DNA of 64,000 nt from Bacillus sp. FJAT-27445. GTDB lineage: Bacteria > Bacillota > Bacilli > Bacillales > Cytobacillaceae. Under the pieces are notes generated by a model. It saw only the letters and a list, made by a program, of their open reading frames with translations, was not told where the DNA came from and did no database searches. Where the stretch lies: NCBI RefSeq assembly GCF_001510665.1, contig NZ_LMTI01000003.1, positions 645,039 to 709,038 of the forward strand, given 5' to 3'. Every line of letters starts with the position of its first letter. The stretch's first letter is position 1. Made by a program: the position numbers and the translations under genes. Below, one piece after another: positions 10,983 through 19,780 of the stretch.

Positions 10983-10998
10983 AACAGCGGGAAAGAGA

Positions 10999-11036
10999 AA
11001 AAAGCTGGCACACTAACTTTAAGTGGCCAGCTTTAT
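10999..11036 (+). terminator. hairpin after glpD
   Basis: AAAGCTGGC-CAC-type arm pairs with GTGGCCAGCTTT around a short loop. The T-run is weak, so it may be an inefficient terminator or a 3'-end stabiliser. Confidence 0.55.
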
Positions 11037-11175
11037 CTCACTTTGAATAAAATGTGCGATTAAAAAGTTTTATATAGTTTGATATGTGATGAAAAATCAA
11101 TTCTTTTAATATAGAAGTGTTCATCATACAACACCCCCAATGAAGATAGTTTCGAGGACGAAGATTGTTTGAACG

Positions 11176-11200
11176 TGTCTTCATATTGCCGATGAAGACA
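11176..11200 (-). terminator. hairpin after lipoprotein GDPD
   Basis: TGTCTTCAT and ATGAAGACA form a perfect 9-bp inverted repeat with a 7-nt loop directly downstream of the minus-strand gene. There is no T-run, so termination is uncertain. Confidence 0.4.
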
Positions 11201-11201
11201 T

Positions 11202-12080
11202 TTAATTCGCTGTTTTTCGCCCGAGCAATTCAGCTAAGCGGTTAGGATAATTTGTAAAGGCTCCGTCCACCCTAATTTCCAATGCTTTTTTCATATCCTG
11301 CTCCGAGTCAATCGTATAAGGATGCACCGCCAGCCCTGCTTCGTGGGCCTTATTAACGTAGTTCTGATCTATTTTTTCGAAATTCGGCCCAATCCCTGCC
11401 GCATACTGTTTGATTATCCCCGCTTCCTTTCCCGTAAGAGAAGCATGTTCTTTGTATTTTTTAAGCTGAATAAGCGGAATTTCAGGCTCAAGCTCGTGAA
11501 TCCTTTTCAGGCTCTCGCTGCTGAAGGATTGGAGGATGAGGCCTGGATTCTTTCCTTCCCCGGTCAGGTTGATGGAATATTTCCTCGCCAGTTCAATCAA
11601 TTTATCCTCCATCCCGGGATATTCATCCGGGGATTTTGTTTCGATATAATAATTCACGGAAGTCCCGAAGTGACTGAAAATCTCTTCGAGTGTAGGGACC
11701 CTGAGGTTTTCAAACGCAGGACGCGCGTACTCCGGATGTAAGCGATTGAACCAGGAACCGGCATCGAGAAGTTTTATTTCTTCGAGGGGATAGAATCCCA
11801 CGTCGCCGGTACCATCGGTTGTTCGGTCTACGGTTTTATCATGCATGGCGATTAAATGGCCGTCCTTTGTCATTTGCAAGTCGATTTCCAGATAATCCGC
11901 GCCAAGAAGATGAGCAAGTTCGTAGGACGCGATCGTATGCTCAGGCGCGTAGGCGGATGCGCCTCGGTGCCCAATAATTATGAACCCGCCCTGCAAAGCT
12001 GAGGCCGGGTCTGTATCGGTACTCCCGCAGCCTGCAAGGGTATATAAGATAAAAAGAATAATAGATATGTTTTTGTACAT
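11202..12080 (-). CDS. glycerophosphodiester phosphodiesterase, lipoprotein
   Basis: 292 residues. A lipobox LAGC with Cys18 anchors it to the outer face of the membrane. The GDPD barrel begins with IGHRGASAYAPEHT, continues with DYLEIDLQMTKDGHLIAMHD and DRTTDGTG, and ends TIDSEQDMKKAL ... DGAFTNYP; the His-Arg, Glu-x-Asp and His residues of the metal-dependent active site are present. It would hydrolyse glycerophosphodiesters to glycerol-3-phosphate for the Ugp importer or glp pathway. GGGGTG precedes ATG. It is divergent from mgtC-ugp. Confidence 0.92.
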   Translation of the reverse strand: MYKNISIILFILYTLAGCGSTDTDPASALQGGFIIIGHRGASAYAPEHTIASYELAHLLGADYLEIDLQMTKDGHLIAMHDKTVDRTTDGTGDVGFYPLEEIKLLDAGSWFNRLHPEYARPAFENLRVPTLEEIFSHFGTSVNYYIETKSPDEYPGMEDKLIELARKYSINLTGEGKNPGLILQSFSSESLKRIHELEPEIPLIQLKKYKEHASLTGKEAGIIKQYAAGIGPNFEKIDQNYVNKAHEAGLAVHPYTIDSEQDMKKALEIRVDGAFTNYPNRLAELLGRKTAN

Positions 12081-12217
12081 TCAGGCACCCCGAATCTGAA
12101 ATGAATAAAAGGCTGTGTGAAACGGAAATTATAGTTCTTATAAAAACAAATTCTTCCATACATAGACGTTTTTAACTACTATAGATACTATTTAATCCAT
12201 TAAAATGAGAATAAGAA

Positions 12218-12246
12218 TTGACGATAATTTGGATTTATTGTAATAT
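12218..12246 (+). promoter_or_regulatory. sigma-A type promoter upstream of mgtC-like gene
   Basis: TTGACG (12218-12223) and TAATAT (12241-12246) are separated by 17 bp. This is the best promoter match in the gap between the divergent GDPD and mgtC-like genes. Confidence 0.5.
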
Positions 12247-12345
12247 TATAACAAGTTAATAGCGTGATGGAGATCAGGAGGCTCACATTTTTTGTCTATT
12301 TTTTTATAGGCATGATTTGGGGCCTCCTTTTGCATAGCCAGGGGG

Positions 12346-13071
12346 GTGAAACCAGTTACAATTTCGGCAACGGCAATTATTGGACGACTGCTTTTGGCTG
12401 CCTTTCTGGGAGGCCTTATCGGATGGGAGCGGGATTTACGCAACAAGCAGGCAGGGGTGAAGACGCACTTGCTTGTTTCTGTCGGGGCGGCCTCGATCAT
12501 GCTCCTATCCATCTATGGGTTCAACGAGACGATCAACCATGTAAATGCCCGTTTCGATCCGGCGCGGCTGGCGCATGCCGTAATAAGCGGGATTGGCTTC
12601 CTTGGGGCAGGCGCGATCCTGAAACACTCCAACAGAAGTGTCACGGGGATAACGACAGCGGCGACCTTGTGGGTTGTTTCCGCGATCGGCCTCGCTGTCG
12701 GAAGCGGCTTTTATCTTCCCGCACTCGCCACGACGGGAATTGTCATGTTAACCGTTTTTGTGCTGAGGGGATTCGAAGAAAGGTTCCTGGCAACCTACAA
12801 ATTTATAACGTTTACTCTGACAATGAAGGACGAAGCGCAAATTTTGGGTAAAATTAACAAAATCCTTAAAAATGAAGACGCGCATATCGAGGCAATTTCT
12901 ATGTCCGATGAGTATTTCTTTCTTGAAGACGGGTATTTGTCGATGGATATCGGGGTGAAAATTTCTTCGAAGAAAAACATTATGGAACTATACAGGGAGT
13001 TTGGGAAACTTGATGGCATCAAGCAAGTGAAGCTGAACAATAAGGCCATTTCCTCACAAACAGCAAATTGA
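12346..13071 (+). CDS. MgtC/SapB family membrane protein
   Basis: 241 residues. The N-terminal half has about four membrane segments with the family core LLLAAFLGGLIGWERD, AGVKTHLLVSVGAASIML and GIGFLGAGAILK. A soluble ACT-like C-terminal domain begins near residue 155. MgtC relatives affect magnesium and phosphate homeostasis; the exact role here is unknown. The start is GTG 12346, since a TGA closes the frame 31 bp upstream; the G-run overlaps the start. Its stop overlaps a cre-like site in front of ugpC, 39 bp away, so it may be partly co-transcribed with ugp. Confidence 0.8.
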   Translation: MKPVTISATAIIGRLLLAAFLGGLIGWERDLRNKQAGVKTHLLVSVGAASIMLLSIYGFNETINHVNARFDPARLAHAVISGIGFLGAGAILKHSNRSVTGITTAATLWVVSAIGLAVGSGFYLPALATTGIVMLTVFVLRGFEERFLATYKFITFTLTMKDEAQILGKINKILKNEDAHIEAISMSDEYFFLEDGYLSMDIGVKISSKKNIMELYREFGKLDGIKQVKLNNKAISSQTAN

Positions 13072-13082
13072 AAGCGCTTAAC
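13067..13082 (+). promoter_or_regulatory. cre-like site before ugpC
   Basis: ATTGAAAGCGCTTAAC closely follows the CcpA operator pattern (TGAAAGCG core with dyad GCGCTT). It overlaps the mgtC-like stop and lies about 30 bp before ugpC. Repression by preferred sugars is inferred and would suit a glycerophosphate importer. Confidence 0.6.
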
Positions 13083-13110
13083 TAAGGAAAACAACAAGAA
13101 GGGGTGCAAG

Positions 13111-14244
13111 ATGAAAAAAGTCGAGTTGATAAATGTCTCCAAATCGTATGATAAGAAGACTGAAGTAATCACCGATATTAATGTAACGATCCAACCTGGG
13201 GAGTTTTTTGTGCTTGTCGGCCCGTCCGGCTGCGGGAAAAGTACGATGCTGCGCATGATTGCGGGGCTTGAGGAAATAACCGGCGGCGTCCTTCGAATTG
13301 GCGGCATGGAGGCAAACCATCTTCCGCCGAGCAAACGGGATATTTCAATGGTGTTCCAGAACTATGCGTTGTATCCCCATTTGACTGTTGAAGAAAACAT
13401 AGTGTTCGGGCTCCATGTGAAAAAGGTGTCCAAGCATGAAAGGAAAAAACGGTGTGATGATGTGGCGACGATGCTTGGCTTGATGCCGTACCTGCACCGG
13501 AAGCCTCGCGAGCTTTCCGGCGGGCAAAGGCAGCGGGTCGCGTTGGCAAGGGCCATCGTCAACCAGGCGCCGATTTGCCTGATGGACGAGCCCTTGTCCA
13601 ACCTGGATGCGAAGCTGCGCGCGCATATGCGTTCTGAAATAAGGCAAATACAGAGAAGGCTTGGCATTACGATGATTTATGTTACTCATGACCAGGTCGA
13701 GGCGATGACGATGGGTGACCGCATCATGATTCTCCATGACGGGAAAATCCAGCAAATCGGTAAGCCGATCGATATTTATAACAATCCGGCAAATCCTTTC
13801 GTCGCTACATTCATTGGCTCCCCGGCGATGAATATCGGTGATGGCAAGGTTGACCGCGCAAACTCCGTAGTAACGGTTGGCGAAGGTGCTAAAATAGCCG
13901 TTTCGGCCAAGGACCACGGACTGCTGAAATCTGACCGGATCATTGTTGGTATCCGCCCGGAGCATCTTAAGCCAGCCACGAAAGGCGCAAGCGCGGAAAA
14001 CCGGATTGACGTAAAAGTAGTGAATGTAGAAGTTCTTGGAAATGAAACGATCTTTTCCTTCGATATGGGCGGACGGGAATGGCTCGCAAAATGGACGGGA
14101 CAATGGCGCATCGACGTTGGCGACACCATCCCAATCGTCATCAATTATGATTCTGTGTGCTTTTTTGATGCCGAAACAGAGAAAATCGTAAAAACGCCTA
14201 CAGATATCGAAAACTATGTGTTCGGTAAAGAGGTGCTTATATGA
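13111..14244 (+). CDS. ugpC: glycerol-3-phosphate ABC transporter ATPase
   Basis: 377 residues. Walker A GPSGCGKST at residues 37-45, signature [14 protein letters not shown], Walker B CLMDEPLSNLD and H-loop YVTHDQVEAMT mark a UgpC/MsmK-type importer ATPase, and the C-terminal 130 residues form the OB-like regulatory domain. ATG 13111 follows AAGGGGTGCAAG. The product overlaps ugpA by four bases (ATGA). Glycerol-3-phosphate as substrate is inferred from gene order with a GDPD behind the operon. Such ATPases can also serve sugar importers. Confidence 0.88.
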   Translation: MKKVELINVSKSYDKKTEVITDINVTIQPGEFFVLVGPSGCGKSTMLRMIAGLEEITGGVLRIGGMEANHLPPSKRDISMVFQNYALYPHLTVEENIVFGLHVKKVSKHERKKRCDDVATMLGLMPYLHRKPRELSGGQRQRVALARAIVNQAPICLMDEPLSNLDAKLRAHMRSEIRQIQRRLGITMIYVTHDQVEAMTMGDRIMILHDGKIQQIGKPIDIYNNPANPFVATFIGSPAMNIGDGKVDRANSVVTVGEGAKIAVSAKDHGLLKSDRIIVGIRPEHLKPATKGASAENRIDVKVVNVEVLGNETIFSFDMGGREWLAKWTGQWRIDVGDTIPIVINYDSVCFFDAETEKIVKTPTDIENYVFGKEVLI

Positions 14245-15170
14245 AAGCGGAAGTATCCGGCCGTGTAACATATACTCCCCCGAAATTTTCCCTGTGGAGA
14301 AGGTCGCTTAATGCACGGACAGCGCTTTTGTATTTGTTCCCTTCGATCCTGCTTTTTTCGGTTTTCGTTTTTTATCCGATGTTCAGGACGATTTATTTAA
14401 GTTTTTTCCTGACCGACCAGCAGGGGACGGCGGCTGTTTTCGTCGGGTTGGAAAATTACAAGTATCTCCTTGAATCGCCGGCCTTCCGGAATAGTGTGAA
14501 GGCGACTGTCCTGTTTGTCCTTTACACGGTGCCGACGGGGGTAATCATTTCGCTTTTTCTTGCCCTGATAGCAAATGAAAAGCTGAAAGGGATCGGGTTT
14601 TTCAGGACGATTTACTCATCCACCATGGGAATATCCGTCGCCGCTTCTTCGGTCGTATGGCTGTTCTTGTTCCATCCAAGCATCGGGATGTTCAACCGGC
14701 TACTCCATGTTCTTGGCATGCCGGGAGTCCAATGGCTTCTAGACCCGGATTGGGCGCTTGTATCAATATCGATCTCAACGATTTGGATGAACATTGGCTT
14801 TTCCTTCTTAATCTTGCTCGGCGGTCTTCAGAATATCGATGAATACTTGTACGAAAGTGCGAAAATCGACGGAGCCGGCTATTGGTACCAGCTGAGAAGG
14901 ATAACGATTCCGATGCTTTCGCCGACGCTATTCTTCATCATTACGATTTCCCTGATCAATGCGTTCCAGACGTTTGGCCAGGTGGATATTTTAACAAAAG
15001 GCGGCCCTTCCCAGGCGACCAACCTGATCGTTTATTCGATTTACCGGGAAGCATTCGTCAACTACCAATTCGGCACAGCGAGTGCCCAGGCAGTATTCCT
15101 GTTCATCTGCATCCTCGTTGTGACTATATTACAATTTAAGCTTGGAGAAAAGAAGGTGCATTACCAATGA
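14241..15170 (+). CDS. ugpA: ABC transporter permease UgpA-like
   Basis: 309 residues with about six membrane segments of the MalF/UgpA type. The coupling EAA-type loop appears as YESAKIDGAGYWYQLRRITIPML, which docks on the ATPase. It starts inside the ugpC stop and overlaps ugpE by four bases, so the three are translationally coupled. Function as one half of the glycerol-3-phosphate channel is inferred from the operon. Confidence 0.88.
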   Translation: MKAEVSGRVTYTPPKFSLWRRSLNARTALLYLFPSILLFSVFVFYPMFRTIYLSFFLTDQQGTAAVFVGLENYKYLLESPAFRNSVKATVLFVLYTVPTGVIISLFLALIANEKLKGIGFFRTIYSSTMGISVAASSVVWLFLFHPSIGMFNRLLHVLGMPGVQWLLDPDWALVSISISTIWMNIGFSFLILLGGLQNIDEYLYESAKIDGAGYWYQLRRITIPMLSPTLFFIITISLINAFQTFGQVDILTKGGPSQATNLIVYSIYREAFVNYQFGTASAQAVFLFICILVVTILQFKLGEKKVHYQ

Positions 15171-15985
15171 GCATGTCCACGCCTAAAAAACTATTATTCT
15201 ATGTTTTGCTGGGACTGTCCGCCTTCCTCGTTTTCTTTCCGGTCCTTTACGCATTCATGATCAGCTTCATGACCGGAGGGGAAATCCTCCAGGGGAAATT
15301 CCTGCCGAGTTCCTTCAGCTTTGAAAACTATGCCAAGGTATTCGACAGGCTGCCTCTTTTGAAATACTTGATTAATAGCTTTGTTGTTTCGTTCGGGGTC
15401 ATGCTTGGCCAGCTGGTCGTCTGCAGCATGGCGGCATACGCGTTCGTCTTCATTCCCTTTAAAGGGCGGGATTTCATCTTCTTCCTTTTTATCTCGACGA
15501 TGATGATTCCGTGGGAGGCGACGATGATTCCAAACTTCTTTACCATCCAGAAGCTTGATTGGATGAATACATACCAGGGCCTGACCGTCCCTTTCTTTGC
15601 GCTCGCGTTCGGGACATTCCTGCTCCGCCAGCATTTCAAGACGATCCCTAAGGAGCTTCATGAAGCGTCCGAGGTAGCCGGGTTGAGCAAATTCGCCTTC
15701 TTTTGGAGGGTCATCCTGCCAATTTCGAAGACTAGCCTTGTGACCCTGGGGGCGTATGGATTTTTGACAACATGGAATATGTATCTATGGCCACTCCTTG
15801 TCACAAGCACAAGCCAGGTAAGGACCGTGCAAATCGGGCTGAAACAGCTTCAGTCGCAGGAAGTTGCGACAGAGTGGGGCGTCGTTATGTCCGGGGTAAT
15901 TGTTGTTATCATCCCAACATTGATCCTATTGTTCGCCGGGCAAAAACAGCTCCAAAAAGGCCTCACACAAGGAGCGATTAAGTAA
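15167..15985 (+). CDS. ugpE: ABC transporter permease UgpE-like
   Basis: 272 residues with about six membrane segments of the MalG/UgpE type. The coupling loop ELHEASEVAGLSKFAFFWR lies near residue 165. It starts at ATG 15167, overlapping ugpA. Downstream a terminator-like hairpin separates it from the binding protein gene, which is unusual, because binding protein genes often come first. Confidence 0.88.
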   Translation: MSMSTPKKLLFYVLLGLSAFLVFFPVLYAFMISFMTGGEILQGKFLPSSFSFENYAKVFDRLPLLKYLINSFVVSFGVMLGQLVVCSMAAYAFVFIPFKGRDFIFFLFISTMMIPWEATMIPNFFTIQKLDWMNTYQGLTVPFFALAFGTFLLRQHFKTIPKELHEASEVAGLSKFAFFWRVILPISKTSLVTLGAYGFLTTWNMYLWPLLVTSTSQVRTVQIGLKQLQSQEVATEWGVVMSGVIVVIIPTLILLFAGQKQLQKGLTQGAIK

Positions 15986-16002
15986 ATCCAAAATGGTTTT
16001 AC

Positions 16003-16044
16003 CTTCTGGCGTCTCGCTCCGTATGGAAATGCCGGAAGTTTTTT
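16003..16044 (+). terminator. internal hairpin between ugpE and ugpB
   Basis: CTTCTGGC pairs with GCCGGAAG (one G-U) and is followed by six T. It may partly terminate the permease transcript or protect its 3' end. Confidence 0.55.
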
Positions 16045-16074
16045 ATAAAAATGAAAAAAGGGGTGCAGGAAAAG

Positions 16075-17436
16075 TTGAAAAAGAAACTAAAATGGTTATT
16101 TGTACTTAGTACGATTATCAGCATTCTCGTCATGTCGGCATGTTCCAACGATGCAAGTTCGGGAACCGGAAAGAAAAAAGGTGGAAAGGATTCAGGAGAG
16201 AAGCAGGGCAAAACCGAAATTTCGTTCTGGCATGCGATGTCCGGGCCAGGGCAGGTTGCGCTTGACAACATTGTCGCGGATTTTAACAATTCCCAGGATA
16301 AATATGTTGTAAAAGCGGAATTCCAGGGTACTTACGAAGAATCCCTCACAAAGCTGCGCAGTGTCGGCGGCACGAAGGATGCACCGGCGATTACCCAGGT
16401 TTTTGAAGTTGGTACGAAATACATGATTGAAAGCGGCTATATCGAGCCAATGCAGACATTCATTGACAAGGATAACTATGACCTTTCCCAGCTTGAAGAT
16501 AACATCCTGAACTACTACCGCGTCGATGGGAAGCTGTATTCCATGCCATTCAACTCCTCCACGCCGGTTATGATCTACAACAAGGATGCATTCAAGGAAG
16601 TTGGGCTTGATCCGGAAAATCCGCCACAAACCTTTAACGAAGTAAAGGAAGCCGCAAAGGCGCTGACCAAGAAAAATGAACGTTTTGGTTTCTCCATGCT
16701 AACGTATGGCTGGTTCTTTGAACAGCTTGTCGCAACACAAGGAGGGCATTATGTCGACAATGACAACGGCCGTTCCGACGATGCGACTAAGGCTGTCTTT
16801 AATGGAGAGGAAGGCCTTCGTGTCTTCAAATGGCTCGATGAAATGAACAAAGCGGGAACCTTCGGAAACTATGGAACGAACTGGGATGATATCCGCGCCG
16901 CGTTCCAAACGGGCAAAGTGGCAATGTATATGGACTCATCTGCCGGAGTTGCTGGTGCAATCAACAATTCTCCATTCGAAGTGGGAGTCGCCTACATTCC
17001 ATATCCGGATGAAGCCGAAAGGCAGGGTGTAGCCATTGGCGGCGCTTCCCTCTGGATGTCAAAGGGAATTGCCAAGGAAGAGCAGGAAGCAGCATGGGAG
17101 TTCATGAAGTTCCTTGCTACCCCAGAAAGCCAGGCGAAATGGCATGTAGGAACAGGCTATTTTGCCATCAACCCGGCTGCCTATGACCAGGATGTCGTTA
17201 AAACTGAATGGGAAAAGTACCCTCAATTCAAGGTAACAGTTGACCAGCTTCAGGCAACGAAACCATCCTATGCGACCCAGGGCGCGCTGATTTCCGTATT
17301 CCCTGAATCGCGCCAGCAAGTGGTAACGGCCCTTGAAAATATGTATCAAGGCAAGTCTCCGCAGGAAGCGCTAGATCAGGCCGCTGAAGGTACGAACAGG
17401 GCGATTGAAATCGCTAATAAAACGAAGAAGAAATAA
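16075..17436 (+). CDS. ugpB: ABC transporter substrate-binding lipoprotein UgpB-like
   Basis: 453 residues. A signal peptide ends in lipobox VMSAC with Cys23, followed by a Lys/Gly/Ser-rich linker and a type I extracellular solute-binding domain: ISFWHAMSGPG, NSQDKYVVKAEFQGTYEE and later SAGVAGAINN. I chose TTG 16075 because AAAAGGGGTG lies 9 bp before it, the same signal as at ugpC. The in-frame ATG 16051 has no ribosome site. Substrate glycerol-3-phosphate (or glycerophosphodiesters) is inferred from ugpQ downstream. Confidence 0.88.
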   Translation: MKKKLKWLFVLSTIISILVMSACSNDASSGTGKKKGGKDSGEKQGKTEISFWHAMSGPGQVALDNIVADFNNSQDKYVVKAEFQGTYEESLTKLRSVGGTKDAPAITQVFEVGTKYMIESGYIEPMQTFIDKDNYDLSQLEDNILNYYRVDGKLYSMPFNSSTPVMIYNKDAFKEVGLDPENPPQTFNEVKEAAKALTKKNERFGFSMLTYGWFFEQLVATQGGHYVDNDNGRSDDATKAVFNGEEGLRVFKWLDEMNKAGTFGNYGTNWDDIRAAFQTGKVAMYMDSSAGVAGAINNSPFEVGVAYIPYPDEAERQGVAIGGASLWMSKGIAKEEQEAAWEFMKFLATPESQAKWHVGTGYFAINPAAYDQDVVKTEWEKYPQFKVTVDQLQATKPSYATQGALISVFPESRQQVVTALENMYQGKSPQEALDQAAEGTNRAIEIANKTKKK

Positions 17437-17485
17437 TGGTTAATTAGGGTGGGGCAGCCTTCTTTCCTAGCAAAAAGAGTTTTGC

Positions 17486-17520
17486 AGGGGAATAGGCGCC
17501 TCCCCTTTTGAATTTTTTTA
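17486..17520 (+). terminator. hairpin between ugpB and ugpQ
   Basis: AGGGGA pairs with TCCCCT, followed by TTTTG and, a few bases on, seven T. Probably a partial terminator, so ugpQ may be less expressed than ugpB. Confidence 0.5.
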
Positions 17521-17538
17521 CAAAAGAGGTGAGGCAAA

Positions 17539-18282
17539 ATGGGGAAGACTAAAATATTTGCACATCGGGGAAGCAAGGGAACCCATCCCGAAAATACGCT
17601 CGAGGCGTTCAGGGAGGCAATCAGGTTAGGTGTTGATGGTATTGAGCTTGATGTCCACCTCTCGAAGGATGGCGAGCTGGTAATCATCCATGATGAAACC
17701 GTCGACCGGACGACGAATGGGTCGGGAAATGTAAGGGACATGACGGTTGAGGAGCTGAAAAGCCTTGATGCGGGCTCCTGGTTTGGCTGGGAATTCCAGG
17801 GCGCCACGATTCCGACGCTGGATGAGGTATTGGCGCTTCTAAAAGGGACCGGCATCAGGCTCAATGTAGAAATCAAAAGCGATGTCATCCCGTACAAAGG
17901 CATTGAAAAAAAGGTGCTCGAAGCCCTCGCGCGGCATTCCTATAAGGAAAATGCAATTATTTCTTCCTTTAACCATTACAGCCTGAAACGGGTGAGGGAA
18001 CTTGATGCGGAGGTGGAGACCGCTATCCTCTTTATGGAAGTTCTCCATGAACCGTGGGAGTATGCAAAAACCATTGGTGCTTTTGGGCTTCATGTCCATA
18101 CTCCGGTTGCCTATACTGAAATGGCCAGGACCGCAGCTGATCTCGGAGTCCCGGTCCGCGTATTCACGGTAAATAAGGAGAAAAAGATGAAAGAGCTTAT
18201 CGAGATGGGAATTGAGACCATAATGACCGATTACCCGGAACGCGCACTTGAAATCCGAAGCGAGCGTGGCGGAGGGGAATAG
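17539..18282 (+). CDS. ugpQ: cytoplasmic glycerophosphodiester phosphodiesterase
   Basis: 247 residues without a signal peptide. The GDPD core is complete: FAHRGSKGTHPENT, GIELDVHLSKDG, IIHDETVDRTTNG, LNVEIKS and ETIMTDYP, with His9, Arg10 and the Glu-x-Asp pair. It would cleave imported glycerophosphodiesters to glycerol-3-phosphate plus alcohol. It closes the ugp operon and is distinct from the lipoprotein enzyme 5.5 kb upstream, so the cell has one enzyme outside and one inside. AAGAGGTGAGG precedes ATG 17539. Confidence 0.93.
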   Translation: MGKTKIFAHRGSKGTHPENTLEAFREAIRLGVDGIELDVHLSKDGELVIIHDETVDRTTNGSGNVRDMTVEELKSLDAGSWFGWEFQGATIPTLDEVLALLKGTGIRLNVEIKSDVIPYKGIEKKVLEALARHSYKENAIISSFNHYSLKRVRELDAEVETAILFMEVLHEPWEYAKTIGAFGLHVHTPVAYTEMARTAADLGVPVRVFTVNKEKKMKELIEMGIETIMTDYPERALEIRSERGGGE

Positions 18283-18294
18283 GGAGTTTTGGGA

Positions 18295-18327
18295 GGGACC
18301 TGGAGCGGCGGGTCCTTCTTTTTTTTG
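18295..18327 (+). terminator. terminator of the ugp operon
   Basis: GGACC pairs with GGTCC around TGGAGCGGCG and is followed by TTCTTTTTTTT. Confidence 0.75.
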
Positions 18328-18432
18328 GGGGGGAAATACCGGTCGGTTGGCGGGTTGGAATCGAGGTTTGCCTTGTTTTTTTGTGGGATAGTGCTGCCAT
18401 TTGGACAAGGAACAAGAGTTTTCGAGGTTTGG

Positions 18433-18894
18433 TGTCAGATAAAGCCGAGATATGTGACAAGCGTAGGTGAATATCGGGTTAGGTTGTCAGATAAAGCCTT
18501 GTTATCTGACAAGCGGAGGCTGAAATCGGGTTAGGTTGTCAGATAAAGCCTTGTTATCTGACAAGCGCCGGCTGGAATTGGGTTGGGTTGTCAGATAAAG
18601 CCATGATATGTGACAAGCTTAAGCGAAAATCGGGTTGGGTTGTCAGATAAAGCCATGATATATGACAAGCTTAAGCGAAAATCGGGTTGGGTTGTCAGAT
18701 AAAGCCATGATATCTGACAAGCTTAAGCGAAAATCGGGTTGGGTTGTCAGATAAAGCCATGATATGTGACAAGCGTAGGTGAAAATCGTGTTAGGTTGTC
18801 AGATAAAGCCATGATATGTGACAAGCTTAAGCGAAAATCGGGTTGGCTTGTCAGAATAAATCCGAATATCTAACAAGCGCAGCGAAAATCGTTA
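18433..18894 (+). repeat. 52-bp tandem array F, nine hairpin units
   Basis: TGTCAG starts at 18433, 18485, 18537, 18589, 18641, 18693, 18745, 18797 and 18849: nine units exactly 52 bp apart. Each has TGTCAGATA, nine bases, then TATCTGACA or a one-base variant, so each can fold into a 9-bp hairpin. A conserved tail follows (AGCGAAAATCGGGTTGGG in the central units). The last unit is degraded. No coding frame makes sense here. The array fills the 615-bp gap between ugpQ and the convergent acetyltransferase relic. Confidence 0.92.
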
Positions 18895-18897
18895 CTA

Positions 18898-19372
18898 TTA
18901 GCTTTTAAAAACACTGATGAAATAATCTTCTTCTAGAAAGTCCCCCATATATTCGAGGCCGCACCCTGTATAAAAGTTCTTGAGCTTTTTGTTTCCAGCC
19001 CAGTAGTCAAGGTAAAGGGGCTTGCCGGCGGTTTCCGCTAAAGAGCATGAGAAAGAAACGATTTCTCTTCCAATCCCATGCCCCTGATAGGTTGGGAGAA
19101 TGGCGATCTTTGAAAGGTACAGGCTGTCTTCTTCCAACCTGCAAGCCTGAAAAATTGCCCACCCTCCCGATCCAAAATGCCCCAACGATGATTCCGCCCA
19201 ATTCGGATGTATAGACTTCATGCCTATCAATCGCCTCTTTTACGATATCCTCCCGCCACGGATAGTCCCATTGGTGAATCCCTTTCATTTGAACCTGCAA
19301 AGTGACTTCATCATAAAGCGCAACGATATCACTGCATTTTTTACGATCAGCGACCTTAAATGTTGGCGCCAT
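18898..19372 (-). pseudogene. GNAT acetyltransferase, one frameshift
   Basis: Two overlapping minus-strand frames join to one protein of about 158 residues. The first, from ATG 19372, gives FKVADRKKCSDIVALYDEV and IIVGAFWIG. The second continues with GWAIFQACRLEEDSLYLSKI, then the acetyl-CoA loop PTYQGHGIGREIV and a tail containing LDYWAGNKKLKNFY. The change of frame falls around 19150-19190. GNAT enzymes move acetyl from acetyl-CoA to an amine; the substrate is not known. Either a recent inactivation or a base error in the assembly. Confidence 0.75.
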
Positions 19373-19506
19373 GCTGTTACCCCCCAGTGCATTCTTTTTA
19401 AAATAAGTGTAATCCAGCCGGCCGTGAAAAGGGAATCAAATTGTCCGCTTTCTGGGTGACAATCAACAGTGTTTCCCTTAAGATGGAAGATAAAGGGGGA
19501 GTTTGC

Positions 19507-19779
19507 ATGCAGGTCAAAGTGTTTGCCAATCTCCGCGTGATATGCGGGGGCGTGACTGTTGAAGTGAAGCCTGAAGGCCACAGGGTCATAGATGTTTTGG
19601 AGAAAATGGTCGAGATGTTCCCCGATATTGAAGAGGAAATTTTCACTTCAGATCGGACACTTAAGGATTTCGTCCATGTCTACATAAACGGAAAGAATAT
19701 TGTCCATTTGGCCGGGCTGGAAACGGCGGTCAGCGAGACGGACCAGTTCGCGCTGTTCCCTCCGGTTGCGGGCGGTTAA
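19507..19779 (+). CDS. MoaD-like sulfur carrier protein
   Basis: 90 residues of the ubiquitin-like MoaD/ThiS fold: MQVKVFANLR start, VIDVLEKMVEMFP helix, VYINGKNI and C-terminal FPPVAGG with the Gly-Gly tail that is adenylated and thiocarboxylated in molybdopterin assembly. AAGGGGGAG precedes ATG 19507. The next gene starts two bases after its stop. An AOR and a MoeB/ThiF-like enzyme in the same window suggest it serves the tungsten-pterin cofactor rather than general molybdenum enzymes. Divergent from the acetyltransferase relic. Confidence 0.85.
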   Translation: MQVKVFANLRVICGGVTVEVKPEGHRVIDVLEKMVEMFPDIEEEIFTSDRTLKDFVHVYINGKNIVHLAGLETAVSETDQFALFPPVAGG

Positions 19780-19780
19780 A

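Noticed and set aside
11120-11200. Repeat of GAAGAC/GTCTTC motifs also seen near 23580
   Set aside because: The copies are too few and irregular to call a repeat family; only the hairpin after the GDPD gene is kept.
18433-18894. Possible CRISPR array because of regular 52-bp units
   Set aside because: The whole unit is conserved, with no constant repeat alternating with unique spacers, and no cas genes are present.
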